Assembly: GCF_017573545.1 (NCBI RefSeq) | Contig: NZ_JAGEOK010000045.1 | Location: 1 to 64,000, forward strand | Direction: 5' to 3' | Source of the DNA: Actinomadura nitritigenes | GTDB lineage: Bacteria > Actinomycetota > Actinomycetes > Streptosporangiales > Streptosporangiaceae | DNA length: 64,000 nucleotides | The notes under the pieces: generated by a model | Databases searched by the model: none | Told to the model about the DNA's origin: nothing | Seen by the model: only the letters and a program-made list of their open reading frames with translations | Made by a program: the position numbers and the translations under genes | Shown: piece by piece, positions 15,486-23,744 of the stretch | Numbering within the stretch: the stretch's first letter is position 1 | How the letters are laid out: each line of letters starts with the position of its first letter

Positions 15486-17168
15486 TCAACCGGCGGCGAG
15501 CGCCTGTTCGGCGGCCTCCAGTTCCTCCTCGGGGTCCAGCATGCGGGAGAGCATGTCGAGGTCGTCGGTGTCGTAGCGCGACCTGACGTCCTCCCACCAC
15601 CTCTCGGCGGCGACGCGCAGCAGTTCGGCGGCCTCCGCGTGGCGTCCGGTCCGGTTCAACACGAGTCCGTAGTAGCCCGCAGTCTCAGTGCCGAACGCCT
15701 TGTCCCGCCCCTCTTCCCAGGCTTTGCGCAGGTACGGCTCGGCCTCCTCGTACCCGCCGCGCTGGGCGATGGCCTTGCCCGCCGTCATCGCGTGCAGCGC
15801 GCCGCCTCCGGCGGCCGCGCGGACGTACCACCGCTCGGCCTCCTGGTAGTCGCGGTGGTAGTCGGACAGCCAGCCCATGGTGTCGCAGGCGTCGTGGTCA
15901 CCGGCGTCCGCCGCGACCCGCGTCCAGTGGTCGCGGCGGACGGGATCGCCGAGGGTCCGGTAGAGCCCCGCGAGATCGGCGGCCGCCGCGGCGTCGCCGG
16001 CCAGCGCCGCGGGCTCGTACCAGCGGACCGTCCAGCGCGCCGCCGCCCCGCCCCACTCGTAGAGCATCCGACCGTACGCGTGCGACGCCCCGACGTCCCC
16101 CGCCTCGGCGCGTTCCCGCAGGTCAGGCAGTCGGCGCAGGTCCTGGTCGGGCGGTACCTCGTCCTCGTCGCGGAGCCCGGCGAGGAGGGCGAGCCCTTCG
16201 GCGACGTCCTCGTCGCCGGGATCGAGCTCCCCGAGCGCCGCCTCCGCCTCGTCGAGCCGGCGTTGCCGCAGGTACAGGACGGAGAGCCGGAGCCGTCCGG
16301 CCTCGTGCCCCGCCTCGGCGGCGAGGGCGTACCAGTGCTCGGCCTCGGCGAGTTCGCCGCGCTCCTCGTTGAACACGCCCAGGACGAAGGACGCGCCGCC
16401 GTACCCGGCGGCGTGGGAGCGCAGGAGCAGGTCGCGGACCTCCGGCCAGCGGTCGTCGGCGCACCGCCGCTCAAGGAAGATCGCGTGCTCGACGAGCGCC
16501 TCCGGGCTGAGCGCCCCGGCCCTGCGGAGGTACTCCTCGGCCTCCGCCGCCAGCCCGGGATAGTCCTTGAACTCGCGGTCCATGTCGTCGAGCGGCGCCA
16601 GGGCCTCCACGGCGGCGTCGCCGTCCCCGGTCTCCTCCGCCGCGTCGAGGGCGGCGGCGATCCCGTCGAACGTCTCGCGGACGCCCTCGAAGAGCTGCAC
16701 CCACCGGAAGACCGCGATGTCCCCGATCCCGGCGTCCTTCATCAGGAACGCCGCGGCCTCCGCCGGCTCCCCCTCGGCCGCGAGGAGCCTGCCCAGCTCG
16801 ATCTTGCAGTCGAGACGGCCCATGTCCCAGCCCTTCCGGAACCACCGGGCCGCCTCCGGGTCGCCGTTCTCCTTCAGCAGGACGGCCAGGCCGTACGCGC
16901 AGCCGGAGTGGCGGTCGGCGGCGAGGCGGTAGAGCCGCTCGGCCTCCGCGCGGTCGCCGCGGATCTTGCGGTAGCGGGCGAGGGTGTACGCGGAGAAGGC
17001 GTCGCCCGCCTCCACGGCCCGCTGCCAGTAGGGGATCCCCTCGTCGACGCGGCGGCCGAGCACGAAGAAGTCTGTGTGCGCGCGGGCGGCCTTCTCGTCG
17101 CCCGCGCGGGCCGCGGCGACGAGGGCCTCGCCGCGCGTCTCGATGGTCCGTGTCTCGTCCTGATCCAT
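15486..17168 (-). CDS. Sel1/TPR-like repeat protein
   Basis: A 560-residue cytoplasmic protein built of about 12-14 helix-turn-helix repeats of the Sel1/TPR type, for example AYTLARYRKIRGDRAEAERLYRLAADR and LAEAEHWYALAAEAGHEAGRLRL. It has no signal peptide or enzyme domain and is very acidic. Such repeats mediate protein-protein contacts. The ATG at 17168 (MDQDETRTIETRGE) begins the repeat-free leader; the open frame further upstream lies over the GlxA-type gene and is not coding. Partners are not evident from context. Confidence 0.82.
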   Translation of the reverse strand: MDQDETRTIETRGEALVAAARAGDEKAARAHTDFFVLGRRVDEGIPYWQRAVEAGDAFSAYTLARYRKIRGDRAEAERLYRLAADRHSGCAYGLAVLLKENGDPEAARWFRKGWDMGRLDCKIELGRLLAAEGEPAEAAAFLMKDAGIGDIAVFRWVQLFEGVRETFDGIAAALDAAEETGDGDAAVEALAPLDDMDREFKDYPGLAAEAEEYLRRAGALSPEALVEHAIFLERRCADDRWPEVRDLLLRSHAAGYGGASFVLGVFNEERGELAEAEHWYALAAEAGHEAGRLRLSVLYLRQRRLDEAEAALGELDPGDEDVAEGLALLAGLRDEDEVPPDQDLRRLPDLRERAEAGDVGASHAYGRMLYEWGGAAARWTVRWYEPAALAGDAAAAADLAGLYRTLGDPVRRDHWTRVAADAGDHDACDTMGWLSDYHRDYQEAERWYVRAAAGGGALHAMTAGKAIAQRGGYEEAEPYLRKAWEEGRDKAFGTETAGYYGLVLNRTGRHAEAAELLRVAAERWWEDVRSRYDTDDLDMLSRMLDPEEELEAAEQALAAG

Positions 17169-17236
17169 GTCCAAGATCGTGTCATTGGTCCGCGTGTGCG
17201 GCGGCGGTTCCGGACGGGTCCGAGCGCGGCGGGCGG

Positions 17237-18175
17237 TCAGCTGAAGGCGCGGCGGTAGGAGTGGGGGCTGACGCCGGTCGTCTTCTTGAAGCGGTCGCGG
17301 AACGCGGTGGGCGACCCGAACCCGACCTGCGCGGCGATGCGCTCCACCGGATGGTCCGTGGTCTCCAGCAGGTGCTGCGCCTGGCGGACGCGGGCGCGGT
17401 GCAGCCACTGCAGCGGCGTCGTGCCGGTCTGCTCGCGGAACCGGCGGATCAGGGTGCGGGTGCTGGTCCCGGCGTGGGCGGCGATGTCGGCGAGGGACAG
17501 GTCGCGGCCCAGATTGTCCTGGAGCCAGCCGAGCAGCGGTTCGAGGGCGGAGCCGCGCGGCGCGGGCAGGTGGTCGTGCACGATGAACTGCGCCTGCCCG
17601 CCCTCGCGTTCGAGGGGCATGACCGACAGGCGGGCCGCGTCGGCGGCGACGGCGGAGCCGTAGTCGCGGCGGATCAGGTGCAGGCACAGGTCCAGGCCGG
17701 CGGCGGCGCCGGCGGACGTGAGGATCCGCCCGTTGTCGACGTAGAGGACGTCCGGGTCGACGTCGATCTCCGGGTGGGCGGCGGCCAGCTGGTCCGCGGC
17801 GAGCCAGTGCGTGGTCGCGCGCAGCCCGTCGAGGAGCCCGGTGGCCGCCAGCGGGAACGTCCCCGTGCAGATGGACGCGATGCGCGTGCCGCCTTCCGCG
17901 GCCGCCCGGAGCGCGTCCCGCACGGCCGGGGACGGCGGGTCCAGCGGGGTCGCGGTGCCGGGGACGATGACGGTGTCCGCCCCGTGGAGCCCGTCCAGCC
18001 CCCAGGGTGCGCGGAGCGTGAAGGCGCCCGCGTCGATCTCCGGCCGCTCGGCGCACACCCGGATCTGGTAGCCGGGGCGGCCGTCCGGGAGCCGGGTGCG
18101 GGTGAACACCTCGATCGGCGTGGACAGGTCGAACGGGATCACCCGGTCCAGCGCGAGGACGGCGACGGTGTGCAT
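17237..18175 (-). CDS. GlxA-type AraC regulator with DJ-1/PfpI domain
   Basis: The 312-residue product combines an N-terminal DJ-1/PfpI amidotransferase-like domain (about 1-190; IASICTGTFPLAATGLL has the nucleophile-position Cys) with a C-terminal AraC double helix-turn-helix (about 215-310; DLSLADIAAHAGTSTRTLIRRF and VGFGSPTAFRDRFKK). Regulators of this GlxA/FtrA type sense small molecules. It diverges from a second DJ-1 family gene, and TGGCA repeats lie between them, so it is the probable activator of the 18.4-20.0 kb genes. Confidence 0.9.
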   Translation of the reverse strand: MHTVAVLALDRVIPFDLSTPIEVFTRTRLPDGRPGYQIRVCAERPEIDAGAFTLRAPWGLDGLHGADTVIVPGTATPLDPPSPAVRDALRAAAEGGTRIASICTGTFPLAATGLLDGLRATTHWLAADQLAAAHPEIDVDPDVLYVDNGRILTSAGAAAGLDLCLHLIRRDYGSAVAADAARLSVMPLEREGGQAQFIVHDHLPAPRGSALEPLLGWLQDNLGRDLSLADIAAHAGTSTRTLIRRFREQTGTTPLQWLHRARVRQAQHLLETTDHPVERIAAQVGFGSPTAFRDRFKKTTGVSPHSYRRAFS

Positions 18176-18266
18176 GGCGAGAACCTACCTCCACACTGCG
18201 CGGAGTGACACGGCAGAGAGCATGCGATTCCGTCTTTCTCCCAGCTCGGAGGCGTGGTGTGACTGC

Positions 18267-18301
18267 TGGCATTTATCCGTTGAAGGCTGGCACTAATGCC
18301 A
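18267..18301. promoter_or_regulatory. TGGCA repeats between the divergent DJ-1 family genes
   Basis: A palindrome TGGCACTAATGCCA (18288-18301) is preceded by another TGGCA at 18267, exactly 21 bases (two helical turns) upstream. AraC-type activators commonly bind direct repeats with this phasing next to a promoter. The regulator is inferred to be the divergent GlxA-type protein. Confidence 0.5.
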
Positions 18302-18372
18302 CTGGGGGACGGGGCGGCGGGCCTCTAGCGTCGGCTGTGATCCCGGCGCGCCCGCTACCGAAGGAGCCCCTC

Positions 18373-19059
18373 ATGCATGCCCAGATCGTCCTGTTCGACG
18401 GCTTCGATCCGCTCGATGCCGTCGCCCCCTTCGAGGTCCTGCACGCCGGCGGCGCCGCGTCCGGCGCGGTGAGCGTGGAACTCGTGTCCGCCGAGGGGCC
18501 GCGCGACGTCGTCGGCGGCACCGGCGGGCTGGCGCTCCGCGCCACCGCCGCCCTCGACCCCGCACGCGCGGACCTCGTCGTGGTCCCCGGGGCGTCCGGC
18601 CGCATCGGCGACCCCGGCGAGACCCCCGATCAGGCCGCCGGGACGGGCGAGCCGAACCCGGACGACACCATCCCCGTCCTGCTGGGACGCACCCTCACCA
18701 CCGGACTGCCCGCGCTGCTCAAGACGGCGATGGACGACCCGGACGTGACGGTCGCGACCGTCTGCGGCGGCTCGCTCGTCCTGGCCATGGCCGGCCTGCT
18801 GGAGGGACGCCACGCCGTCACCCACCACATGGGCATGGGCATGCTCGATGCCACCGGTGCCCGCGCCGTGCGCGCCCGCGTCGTCGACGACGGCGACCTC
18901 GTCACCGCGGCGGGCGTCACCTCCGGCCTCGACCTCGCGCTCTACCTGCTGGAACGCGAGGTCGGCCCGCGGATCGCGCACGCCGTCGAGGACCTGTTCG
19001 CCCACGAGCGGCGCGGCACGGTCTGGCGCGCCGCCGGCCCCGTGCCCGCCGGCTTCTGA
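18373..19059 (+). CDS. DJ-1/PfpI family protein
   Basis: A 228-residue single-domain DJ-1/PfpI protein (AQIVLFDGFDPLDAVAPFEVL at the start; nucleophile Cys in VATVCGGSLVLAMAGLLEG near residue 137; HHMGMGMLDATGA). It resembles isonitrile hydratase-like members of the family, though the activity is not provable here. It is a single-domain relative of the divergent GlxA-type regulator's N-terminal half. The ATG at 18373 has the ribosome site AAGGAG. Two small membrane protein genes follow. Confidence 0.85.
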   Translation: MHAQIVLFDGFDPLDAVAPFEVLHAGGAASGAVSVELVSAEGPRDVVGGTGGLALRATAALDPARADLVVVPGASGRIGDPGETPDQAAGTGEPNPDDTIPVLLGRTLTTGLPALLKTAMDDPDVTVATVCGGSLVLAMAGLLEGRHAVTHHMGMGMLDATGARAVRARVVDDGDLVTAAGVTSGLDLALYLLEREVGPRIAHAVEDLFAHERRGTVWRAAGPVPAGF

Positions 19060-19084
19060 CGTCACCCGAGAGAGGCGGAGCACC

Positions 19085-19546
19085 GTGGCGAAGTTCTTTC
19101 TGGTCCTGCACGTCCTGGCCGCCGTGATCGCGATCGGGCCCGTCGCGGTCGCCGCGAGCATGTTCCCCCCGGCCTTGCGCCGCGCCCAGGCCGCCCCGGA
19201 CGATCCCGCGGCCCTCACGACCCTCCGGACGCTGAACCGCATCTGCCGCGTCTACGCGGCGGTCGGCCTCGCCGTCCCCGCCTTCGGCTTCGCCACCGCG
19301 AGCGCGCTCGGCGTCCTCGGCGACGCCTGGCTGATCGTCTCGATCGCGCTGACCGCCGTCGCCGCAGGCGTCCTGGCCCTGCTGATCCTGCCCGCCCAGG
19401 ACGGCGCCGTCGCCGCCGCCGGTACCCCCGGCTTCGGGCGCGTCGCCCCGGCACGCATCGCCATGTCGACCGGCGTGTTCAACGTGCTGTGGGCCGCGGT
19501 GACCATCGTGATGATCGTCCGTCCCGGCTCCACGACGGGCGCGTGA
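19085..19546 (+). CDS. Small integral membrane protein, DUF2269-like
   Basis: A 153-residue protein with four predicted membrane helices: FFLVLHVLAAVIAIGPVAVAA, VYAAVGLAVPAFGFATASAL, WLIVSIALTAVAAGVLALLIL and a C-terminal one near 125-145. The N-terminal FxxLHVLAA pattern recalls DUF2269-type proteins. The GTG start at 19085 lies 25 bases after the DJ-1 gene stop and follows a purine-rich ribosome site, so cotranscription is likely. Function unknown. Confidence 0.7.
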   Translation: MAKFFLVLHVLAAVIAIGPVAVAASMFPPALRRAQAAPDDPAALTTLRTLNRICRVYAAVGLAVPAFGFATASALGVLGDAWLIVSIALTAVAAGVLALLILPAQDGAVAAAGTPGFGRVAPARIAMSTGVFNVLWAAVTIVMIVRPGSTTGA

Positions 19547-19647
19547 CCGGCGCCCGCCCGTGACGGGCCTCACGCCCGCCGCCCGTGACGCGGACCCGGA
19601 GCCCGGTGTCTCGTGCACGACACGTTGACTCCGGGAGGGAGAACCCC

Positions 19648-20010
19648 ATGGATCTCGCGCTGTGGATCGTCGCGGGCCTGCTGTGCGCCGTCATGCTGTT
19701 CGGCGGCGCGACGAAGGTGCTCGTGCCCAGGGAGACGCTGGCCGCGGCGCCCGGCGGCGGCTGGACCGGCGACCGGAGCGCCGCCTTCGTCAAGACGCTC
19801 GGCGCCGTCGAGATCCTGGCGGCGGTCGGCATCGTGGTGCCCGCCATCGTCGACATCGCGCCCGTCATGGTGCCGGTGACCGCCGTCTGCTGGGTGCTGC
19901 TGATGGTCGGCGCGATGGCCACCCACCTCCGCCGCCACGAGCGCGTCGCCGTCCTGGCGAACGTGACGTACCTGGCCATGGGCGTCTTCATCGCCTGCGG
20001 CCGCTTCTGA
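19648..20010 (+). CDS. DoxX-like family membrane protein
   Basis: A 120-residue protein with four membrane helices and the DoxX-like signature: FGGATKVLVP near residue 19, then FVKTLGAVEILAAVGIVVP. DoxX proteins are small quinone-linked or sulfur-metabolism-associated membrane proteins; the role here is unknown. It is the last gene before a strong hairpin terminator, completing a DJ-1 / membrane protein / DoxX operon. Confidence 0.82.
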   Translation: MDLALWIVAGLLCAVMLFGGATKVLVPRETLAAAPGGGWTGDRSAAFVKTLGAVEILAAVGIVVPAIVDIAPVMVPVTAVCWVLLMVGAMATHLRRHERVAVLANVTYLAMGVFIACGRF

Positions 20011-20026
20011 CCGGCGCAGCGAACCT

Positions 20027-20049
20027 CAGCCGCCGGGGCCCGGCGGCTG
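20027..20049 (+). terminator. Hairpin terminator after the DoxX-like gene
   Basis: An inverted repeat with arms CAGCCGCCGG and CCGGCGGCTG lies 17 bases after the stop codon, with almost no loop. Confidence 0.7.
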
Positions 20050-20077
20050 AAGCGGCCGGAAAAAGGTTCGGGCCGGG

Positions 20078-20107
20078 TGTCGATTACGGCGGTTCCCGTT
20101 TGTCGTC
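20078..20107 (+). promoter_or_regulatory. Probable ECF42-type promoter of the MFS-DGPF-sigma operon
   Basis: TGTCGA at 20078-20083 and CGTC at 20104-20107 match, as I recall it, the bipartite promoter reported for ECF42 sigma factors (TGTCGA / CGWC). The third gene of the operon encodes an ECF42-like sigma factor, so the site suggests autoregulation. The promoter ends 36 bases before the MFS start codon. Confidence 0.55.
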
Positions 20108-20143
20108 AGTCCGTAAGGCGTCGGCACGGGAGGGCGAACCGAG

Positions 20144-21556
20144 ATGGCGGAACCGGATCCGCGCAGGTGGAAGGCACTGGCACTGCTCTGCGCGGCCAAC
20201 TTCATGGTGATCCTGGACTCGCAGATCGTGCTGCTGGCCGTGCCGTCGATCCAGCGGGGCCTCGGGCTCGCGGCGAGCGGCGCGCAGTGGGTGCTGAGCG
20301 CCTACCTGCTCGGGTTCGGCGGCCTGCTGCTGCTCGGCGGGCGCGCCGCCGACCTGGCCGGGCGCCGCCGGACGTTCCTCGCCGGGACGGTGCTCTTCCT
20401 CGTCGCGTCGCTGGCGTGCGGGCTGGCCTGGACCGGCGGGGCGCTGATCGGCGCGCGCGTGCTCCAGGGGCTGTCGGCGGCGCTGATGGCGCCGAGCGCG
20501 CTGTCGATCGTCACGGCGACGTTCGGGGAGGGGCCCGAACGGCACCGCGCGATCGCCGTGTGGGGCGGCGTCGGCGGGTTCGGCGGCACGGCGGCGCTGC
20601 TGGCCGGCGGCCCGCTGACGGACGTGCTCGGCTGGCGGGCGATCTTCTTTCTCAACGTGCCGGTCGCGGCGCTGCTGCTCGTCCTCGGGCCGCTGCTGCT
20701 GGCCGAGAGCCGGGGCGCGGCACGCGCGTACGACCCGGCGGGCGCGGCGTCGGTGACGCTGGCGGTGACGGCGGCGGTGTTCGGCGTGGTCCGCGCGCCC
20801 GAGGAGGGCTGGACGAGCCCGTGGACGGCGGGGGCGTTCGCGGTCGCGGTCCTCGCGGGGGCGGCGTTCGTGCGGGCCGAGTCGCGGTCGGCGGCCCCGC
20901 TCGTGCCGCTGCGGACGTTCCGGTCGCGGACGCTGACCGGCGGGAACGCGGTGACGTTCGCGGCGGCGACGGCGGTGTTCGGGACGTCGTTCGCCGTGTC
21001 GCAGTACGCGCAGGGCGTGCTCGGGTACTCGCCACTGGTGTTCGGGTTCGCGACGGCGGTGCTGCCGGTGGCGGCGGTCGCCGGATCGTACGCGGCGCAG
21101 GCGGCGCTCGGACGGTGGGCGGTGCGTCCCGTCGCGGTGGCGGGGCTCGCCGTCATGGCGGCGGGCTGCCTGGCGCTCGGCCGGGTGACCGCCGGCGCCG
21201 GGTACGCGCCGGGGCTGCTGCCGGGCCTGGCGCTGCTCGGGTTCGGGCTCGGCACGTGCGGGGTGGCCGGATCGGTCGCCGCGCTCGCCGGGTCCGCCGA
21301 CGGGGACGCGGGCCTCGCGTCCGGGATCAACACCGCCTCGTTCCAGCTCGGCGGCGCGTTCGGCGTCGCCGCCGCGTCCACCGCCGTCGCGTCCTGGACG
21401 GACGGGACCGGCCCCGCCGCCCTCACCGCGGGGTTCCGCGGGGCGTTCGACGTGTCGGCCGGGATCGCCCTGGCCGGCGCCCTCGTCGCGGGCGTGCTGC
21501 TCGCGGCACCGGCCCGGCGCACAGTTCCGGAGCCGGAACAAGTCAGAGTGAAGTAG
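20144..21556 (+). CDS. MFS transporter, DHA2 (EmrB/QacA) type
   Basis: A 470-residue drug/H+ antiporter-like protein with about 14 membrane helices. Helix 1 carries NFMVILDSQIVLLAVPSIQ (the D of motif D1). The loop-2 motif GGRAADLAGRRRTF is motif A, and GARVLQGLSAALMAPSALS is motif B. It probably exports a toxic organic compound. It is the first gene of an operon with a DGPF/YciI protein and an ECF42-like sigma factor, suggesting that this export is controlled by that sigma. Confidence 0.9.
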   Translation: MAEPDPRRWKALALLCAANFMVILDSQIVLLAVPSIQRGLGLAASGAQWVLSAYLLGFGGLLLLGGRAADLAGRRRTFLAGTVLFLVASLACGLAWTGGALIGARVLQGLSAALMAPSALSIVTATFGEGPERHRAIAVWGGVGGFGGTAALLAGGPLTDVLGWRAIFFLNVPVAALLLVLGPLLLAESRGAARAYDPAGAASVTLAVTAAVFGVVRAPEEGWTSPWTAGAFAVAVLAGAAFVRAESRSAAPLVPLRTFRSRTLTGGNAVTFAAATAVFGTSFAVSQYAQGVLGYSPLVFGFATAVLPVAAVAGSYAAQAALGRWAVRPVAVAGLAVMAAGCLALGRVTAGAGYAPGLLPGLALLGFGLGTCGVAGSVAALAGSADGDAGLASGINTASFQLGGAFGVAAASTAVASWTDGTGPAALTAGFRGAFDVSAGIALAGALVAGVLLAAPARRTVPEPEQVRVK

Positions 21557-21567
21557 GAGGAGGGACC

Positions 21568-21921
21568 ATGCAGTACATGCTGTTGATCTGCGGCGTCGAG
21601 GGCGGGCCCGAGCCGTCGCCGGACGAGCGCGCGGCGATGATCGCCGACACCGAGGCATGGGTCGCGGAAATGGACGGGCGGGGCGTGCGCAGGTTCGGCG
21701 ACCGGCTGCGCCCGGCGGACACCGCGACGACCGTGCGGGTCCGCGGCGGCGAGACGCTGCTGTCGGACGGGCCGTTCGCCGAGACCAAGGAGCAGATCCT
21801 CGGCTTCGACCTGATCGACTGCGCCGACCTGGAGGAGGCGCTGGAGGTCGCGGCGGCGCACCCGGCGGCGCGCGGCGGCTCGATCGAGGTCAGGCCGCTG
21901 TGGCCGTGGCGGGAGGACTGA
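21568..21921 (+). CDS. YciI/DGPF-domain protein
   Basis: A 117-residue YCII-related protein with the hallmark DGPFAETKEQ motif (about residues 68-77) that gives the DGPF family its name; it starts MQYMLLICG. DGPF genes are the genomic hallmark of ECF42 sigma factors, which are thought to control them. The ATG at 21568 has AGGAGGAGG upstream, 11 bases after the MFS stop. Its 3' end overlaps the sigma gene. Confidence 0.9.
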   Translation: MQYMLLICGVEGGPEPSPDERAAMIADTEAWVAEMDGRGVRRFGDRLRPADTATTVRVRGGETLLSDGPFAETKEQILGFDLIDCADLEEALEVAAAHPAARGGSIEVRPLWPWRED

Positions 21922-23147
21922 CGGACGCCGAAGGGGCCGTCGCGGCGGCGTTCCGCGAGGAGTGGGGCCGCGTCGTCGCGACGCTCATCCGGATGACGGG
22001 CGACTGGGACCTCGCCGAGGAGTGCGCCCAGGAGGCGTTCGCGCGCGCCCTGGAGCGCTGGCCGGGCGACGGGGTGCCGCGCCGCCCCGGCGCCTGGCTG
22101 ACCACGGCCGCCCGCAACCACGCGGTGAACCGGCTGCGGCGCGGCGCCGCCGAACGCGAGAAGCTGCGGGAGCTGAGCGCCATGACCGGTCCGGACGAGC
22201 CGGCGGACGCCGGCGGCGTGCCCGACGACCGGCTCCGGCTGATCTTCACCTGCTGCCATCCGGCGCTGCCGATGCAGGGCCGCGTCGCGCTGACGCTGCG
22301 CACCCTGCTCGGGCTGACGACGGCGGAGATCGCGCGGGCGTTCCTGGTCGCGGAGCCCGCGATGGCGCAGCGGATCGTCCGTGCGAAGCGCAAGATCCGG
22401 GAGGCGGGCATCCCGTACCGGGTGCCGCCCGCGCACCTGCTGCCGGAGCGGACGGCGGCGGTGCTCGGCGTCGTGTACCTGCTGTTCAACGAGGGGTACG
22501 CGGCGACGGCGGGGGAGGACCCGGTCCGCGCAGACCTGTGCGCGGAGGCGGTCCGGCTGGCCCGCGTCCTGGCCGGCCTGATGCCGGACGAGCCGGAGGC
22601 GCGCGGCCTGCTCGCCCTCCTGCTCCTCCAGGACTCGCGCCGCGCGGCCCGCCAGGACGCCGAGGGGAACCTCGTGCCGCTGGACGCGCAGGACCGTTCG
22701 CACTGGGACGCCGCGCGGATCGCGGAGGGCGTCCGGCTGCTGGACGGGGCGCTGCGCCGCGGGGAGCCGGGCCCGTACCAGGTGCAGGCGGCGATCGCGG
22801 CGTGCCACGCGACGGCCGCGACGGCGGAGGAGACGGACTGGCCGCAGATCGCCGCGCTGTACGGGCGGCTGGAGGCGATGAGCCCGGGTCCGGTCGTTCG
22901 GCTGAACCGGGCCGTCGCGGTGGCGATGGCGGACGGTCCGGCGGCGGGGCTGGCGCTGGTCGAGACGATCGGCGGGCTCGACGGCTACCACCTGCTCCCG
23001 GCGACGCGCGCGGACCTGCTGCGGCGGCTCGGCCGCTCCGGGGAGGCGGCGGCCGCGTACCGGGAGGCGCTGGCCCTGGCCCGTGCGGAGCCCGACCGCC
23101 GGTTCCTCGCCGGCCGCCTCGCGGAGGTCGAGCGGCGCGGCGGCTGA
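21906..23147 (+). CDS. ECF42-like sigma factor with TPR/DUF6596 C-terminal extension
   Basis: The 413-residue product has sigma regions 2 (about 10-80; TLIRMTGDWDLAEECAQEAFARALERWP) and 4 (about 110-165; LPMQGRVALTLRTLLGLTTAEIARAFLV). A long C-terminal DUF6596/TPR extension contains VVYLLFNEGYAA and ADLLRRLGRSGEAAAAYREALALA. This is the ECF42 architecture, in which the extension replaces an anti-sigma factor. The GTG at 21906 (or 21900) overlaps the DGPF gene, so translation is coupled. It probably activates the TGTCGA/CGTC promoter at 20078. Confidence 0.88.
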   Translation: MAGGLTDAEGAVAAAFREEWGRVVATLIRMTGDWDLAEECAQEAFARALERWPGDGVPRRPGAWLTTAARNHAVNRLRRGAAEREKLRELSAMTGPDEPADAGGVPDDRLRLIFTCCHPALPMQGRVALTLRTLLGLTTAEIARAFLVAEPAMAQRIVRAKRKIREAGIPYRVPPAHLLPERTAAVLGVVYLLFNEGYAATAGEDPVRADLCAEAVRLARVLAGLMPDEPEARGLLALLLLQDSRRAARQDAEGNLVPLDAQDRSHWDAARIAEGVRLLDGALRRGEPGPYQVQAAIAACHATAATAEETDWPQIAALYGRLEAMSPGPVVRLNRAVAVAMADGPAAGLALVETIGGLDGYHLLPATRADLLRRLGRSGEAAAAYREALALARAEPDRRFLAGRLAEVERRGG

Positions 23148-23362
23148 CAATTGCGGTCATTCCACAACAGGTACGAGGGTTCCGGCCGATTCCAACGCTT
23201 CGGACATCTTCCGCATCCCGGACGGCGCTGACGGGTTCCGATACTGATTGGTATTTGTACCCCGTTTAATGCCTTCTGTGGCACATCAACGCTTTCGTGT
23301 TGCGAGAGACAAACACCGGGTTATGGTTGCTTTCCTGCAACTCTCATTCGGTGGGGGAATGA

Positions 23363-23743
23363 GTGGCCGGTATCGACGACTGCCTGGCACGGATGATGAC
23401 GATCCCCGGGGCGCAGCGGGTGACCCTGATCGACTGCGCGAGCGGCCTCGCCGTCGCGAGCGCCGGCCGCGAGGACCTCGTCGACCAGCACGAGGACGCC
23501 GCCGGAGCCACCGACGTCGTCCGCGCCGTGCTCGCCTCGCCCGCGCTCAGCGCCACCGCCGCGGGCGACGACGTCGAGGAGATCATCGTCTGCGGCACCG
23601 GCGGATACCACCTATTGGTCCTCACCGGAGCCGACCTCGACGGGCATCTGTTCGTCCATTTGCTCGTCGACCGCGACAAAGGCAACCTCGCCCTCGCGCG
23701 GCTGCGGCTGCAGGGCCTCGTCGACGAAATGGCCGGACGCTGA
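23363..23743 (+). CDS. Roadblock/LC7 domain protein 1
   Basis: A 126-residue roadblock/LC7 (MglB-like) protein: GIDDCLARMMTIPGAQRVTLIDCASGLAVAS, then EEIIVCGTGGYHLLVLTG and FVHLLVDRDKGNLALARLRL. Roadblock proteins dimerise and in bacteria regulate Ras-like GTPases such as MglA or those of Streptomyces conservons. Here no GTPase gene is adjacent. The GTG start at 23363 follows GTGGGGGA. It is the first gene of a four-gene run, preceded by a 215-base leader (23148-23362) that is less GC-rich and presumably holds the promoter. Confidence 0.88.
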   Translation: MAGIDDCLARMMTIPGAQRVTLIDCASGLAVASAGREDLVDQHEDAAGATDVVRAVLASPALSATAAGDDVEEIIVCGTGGYHLLVLTGADLDGHLFVHLLVDRDKGNLALARLRLQGLVDEMAGR

Positions 23744-23744
23744 A

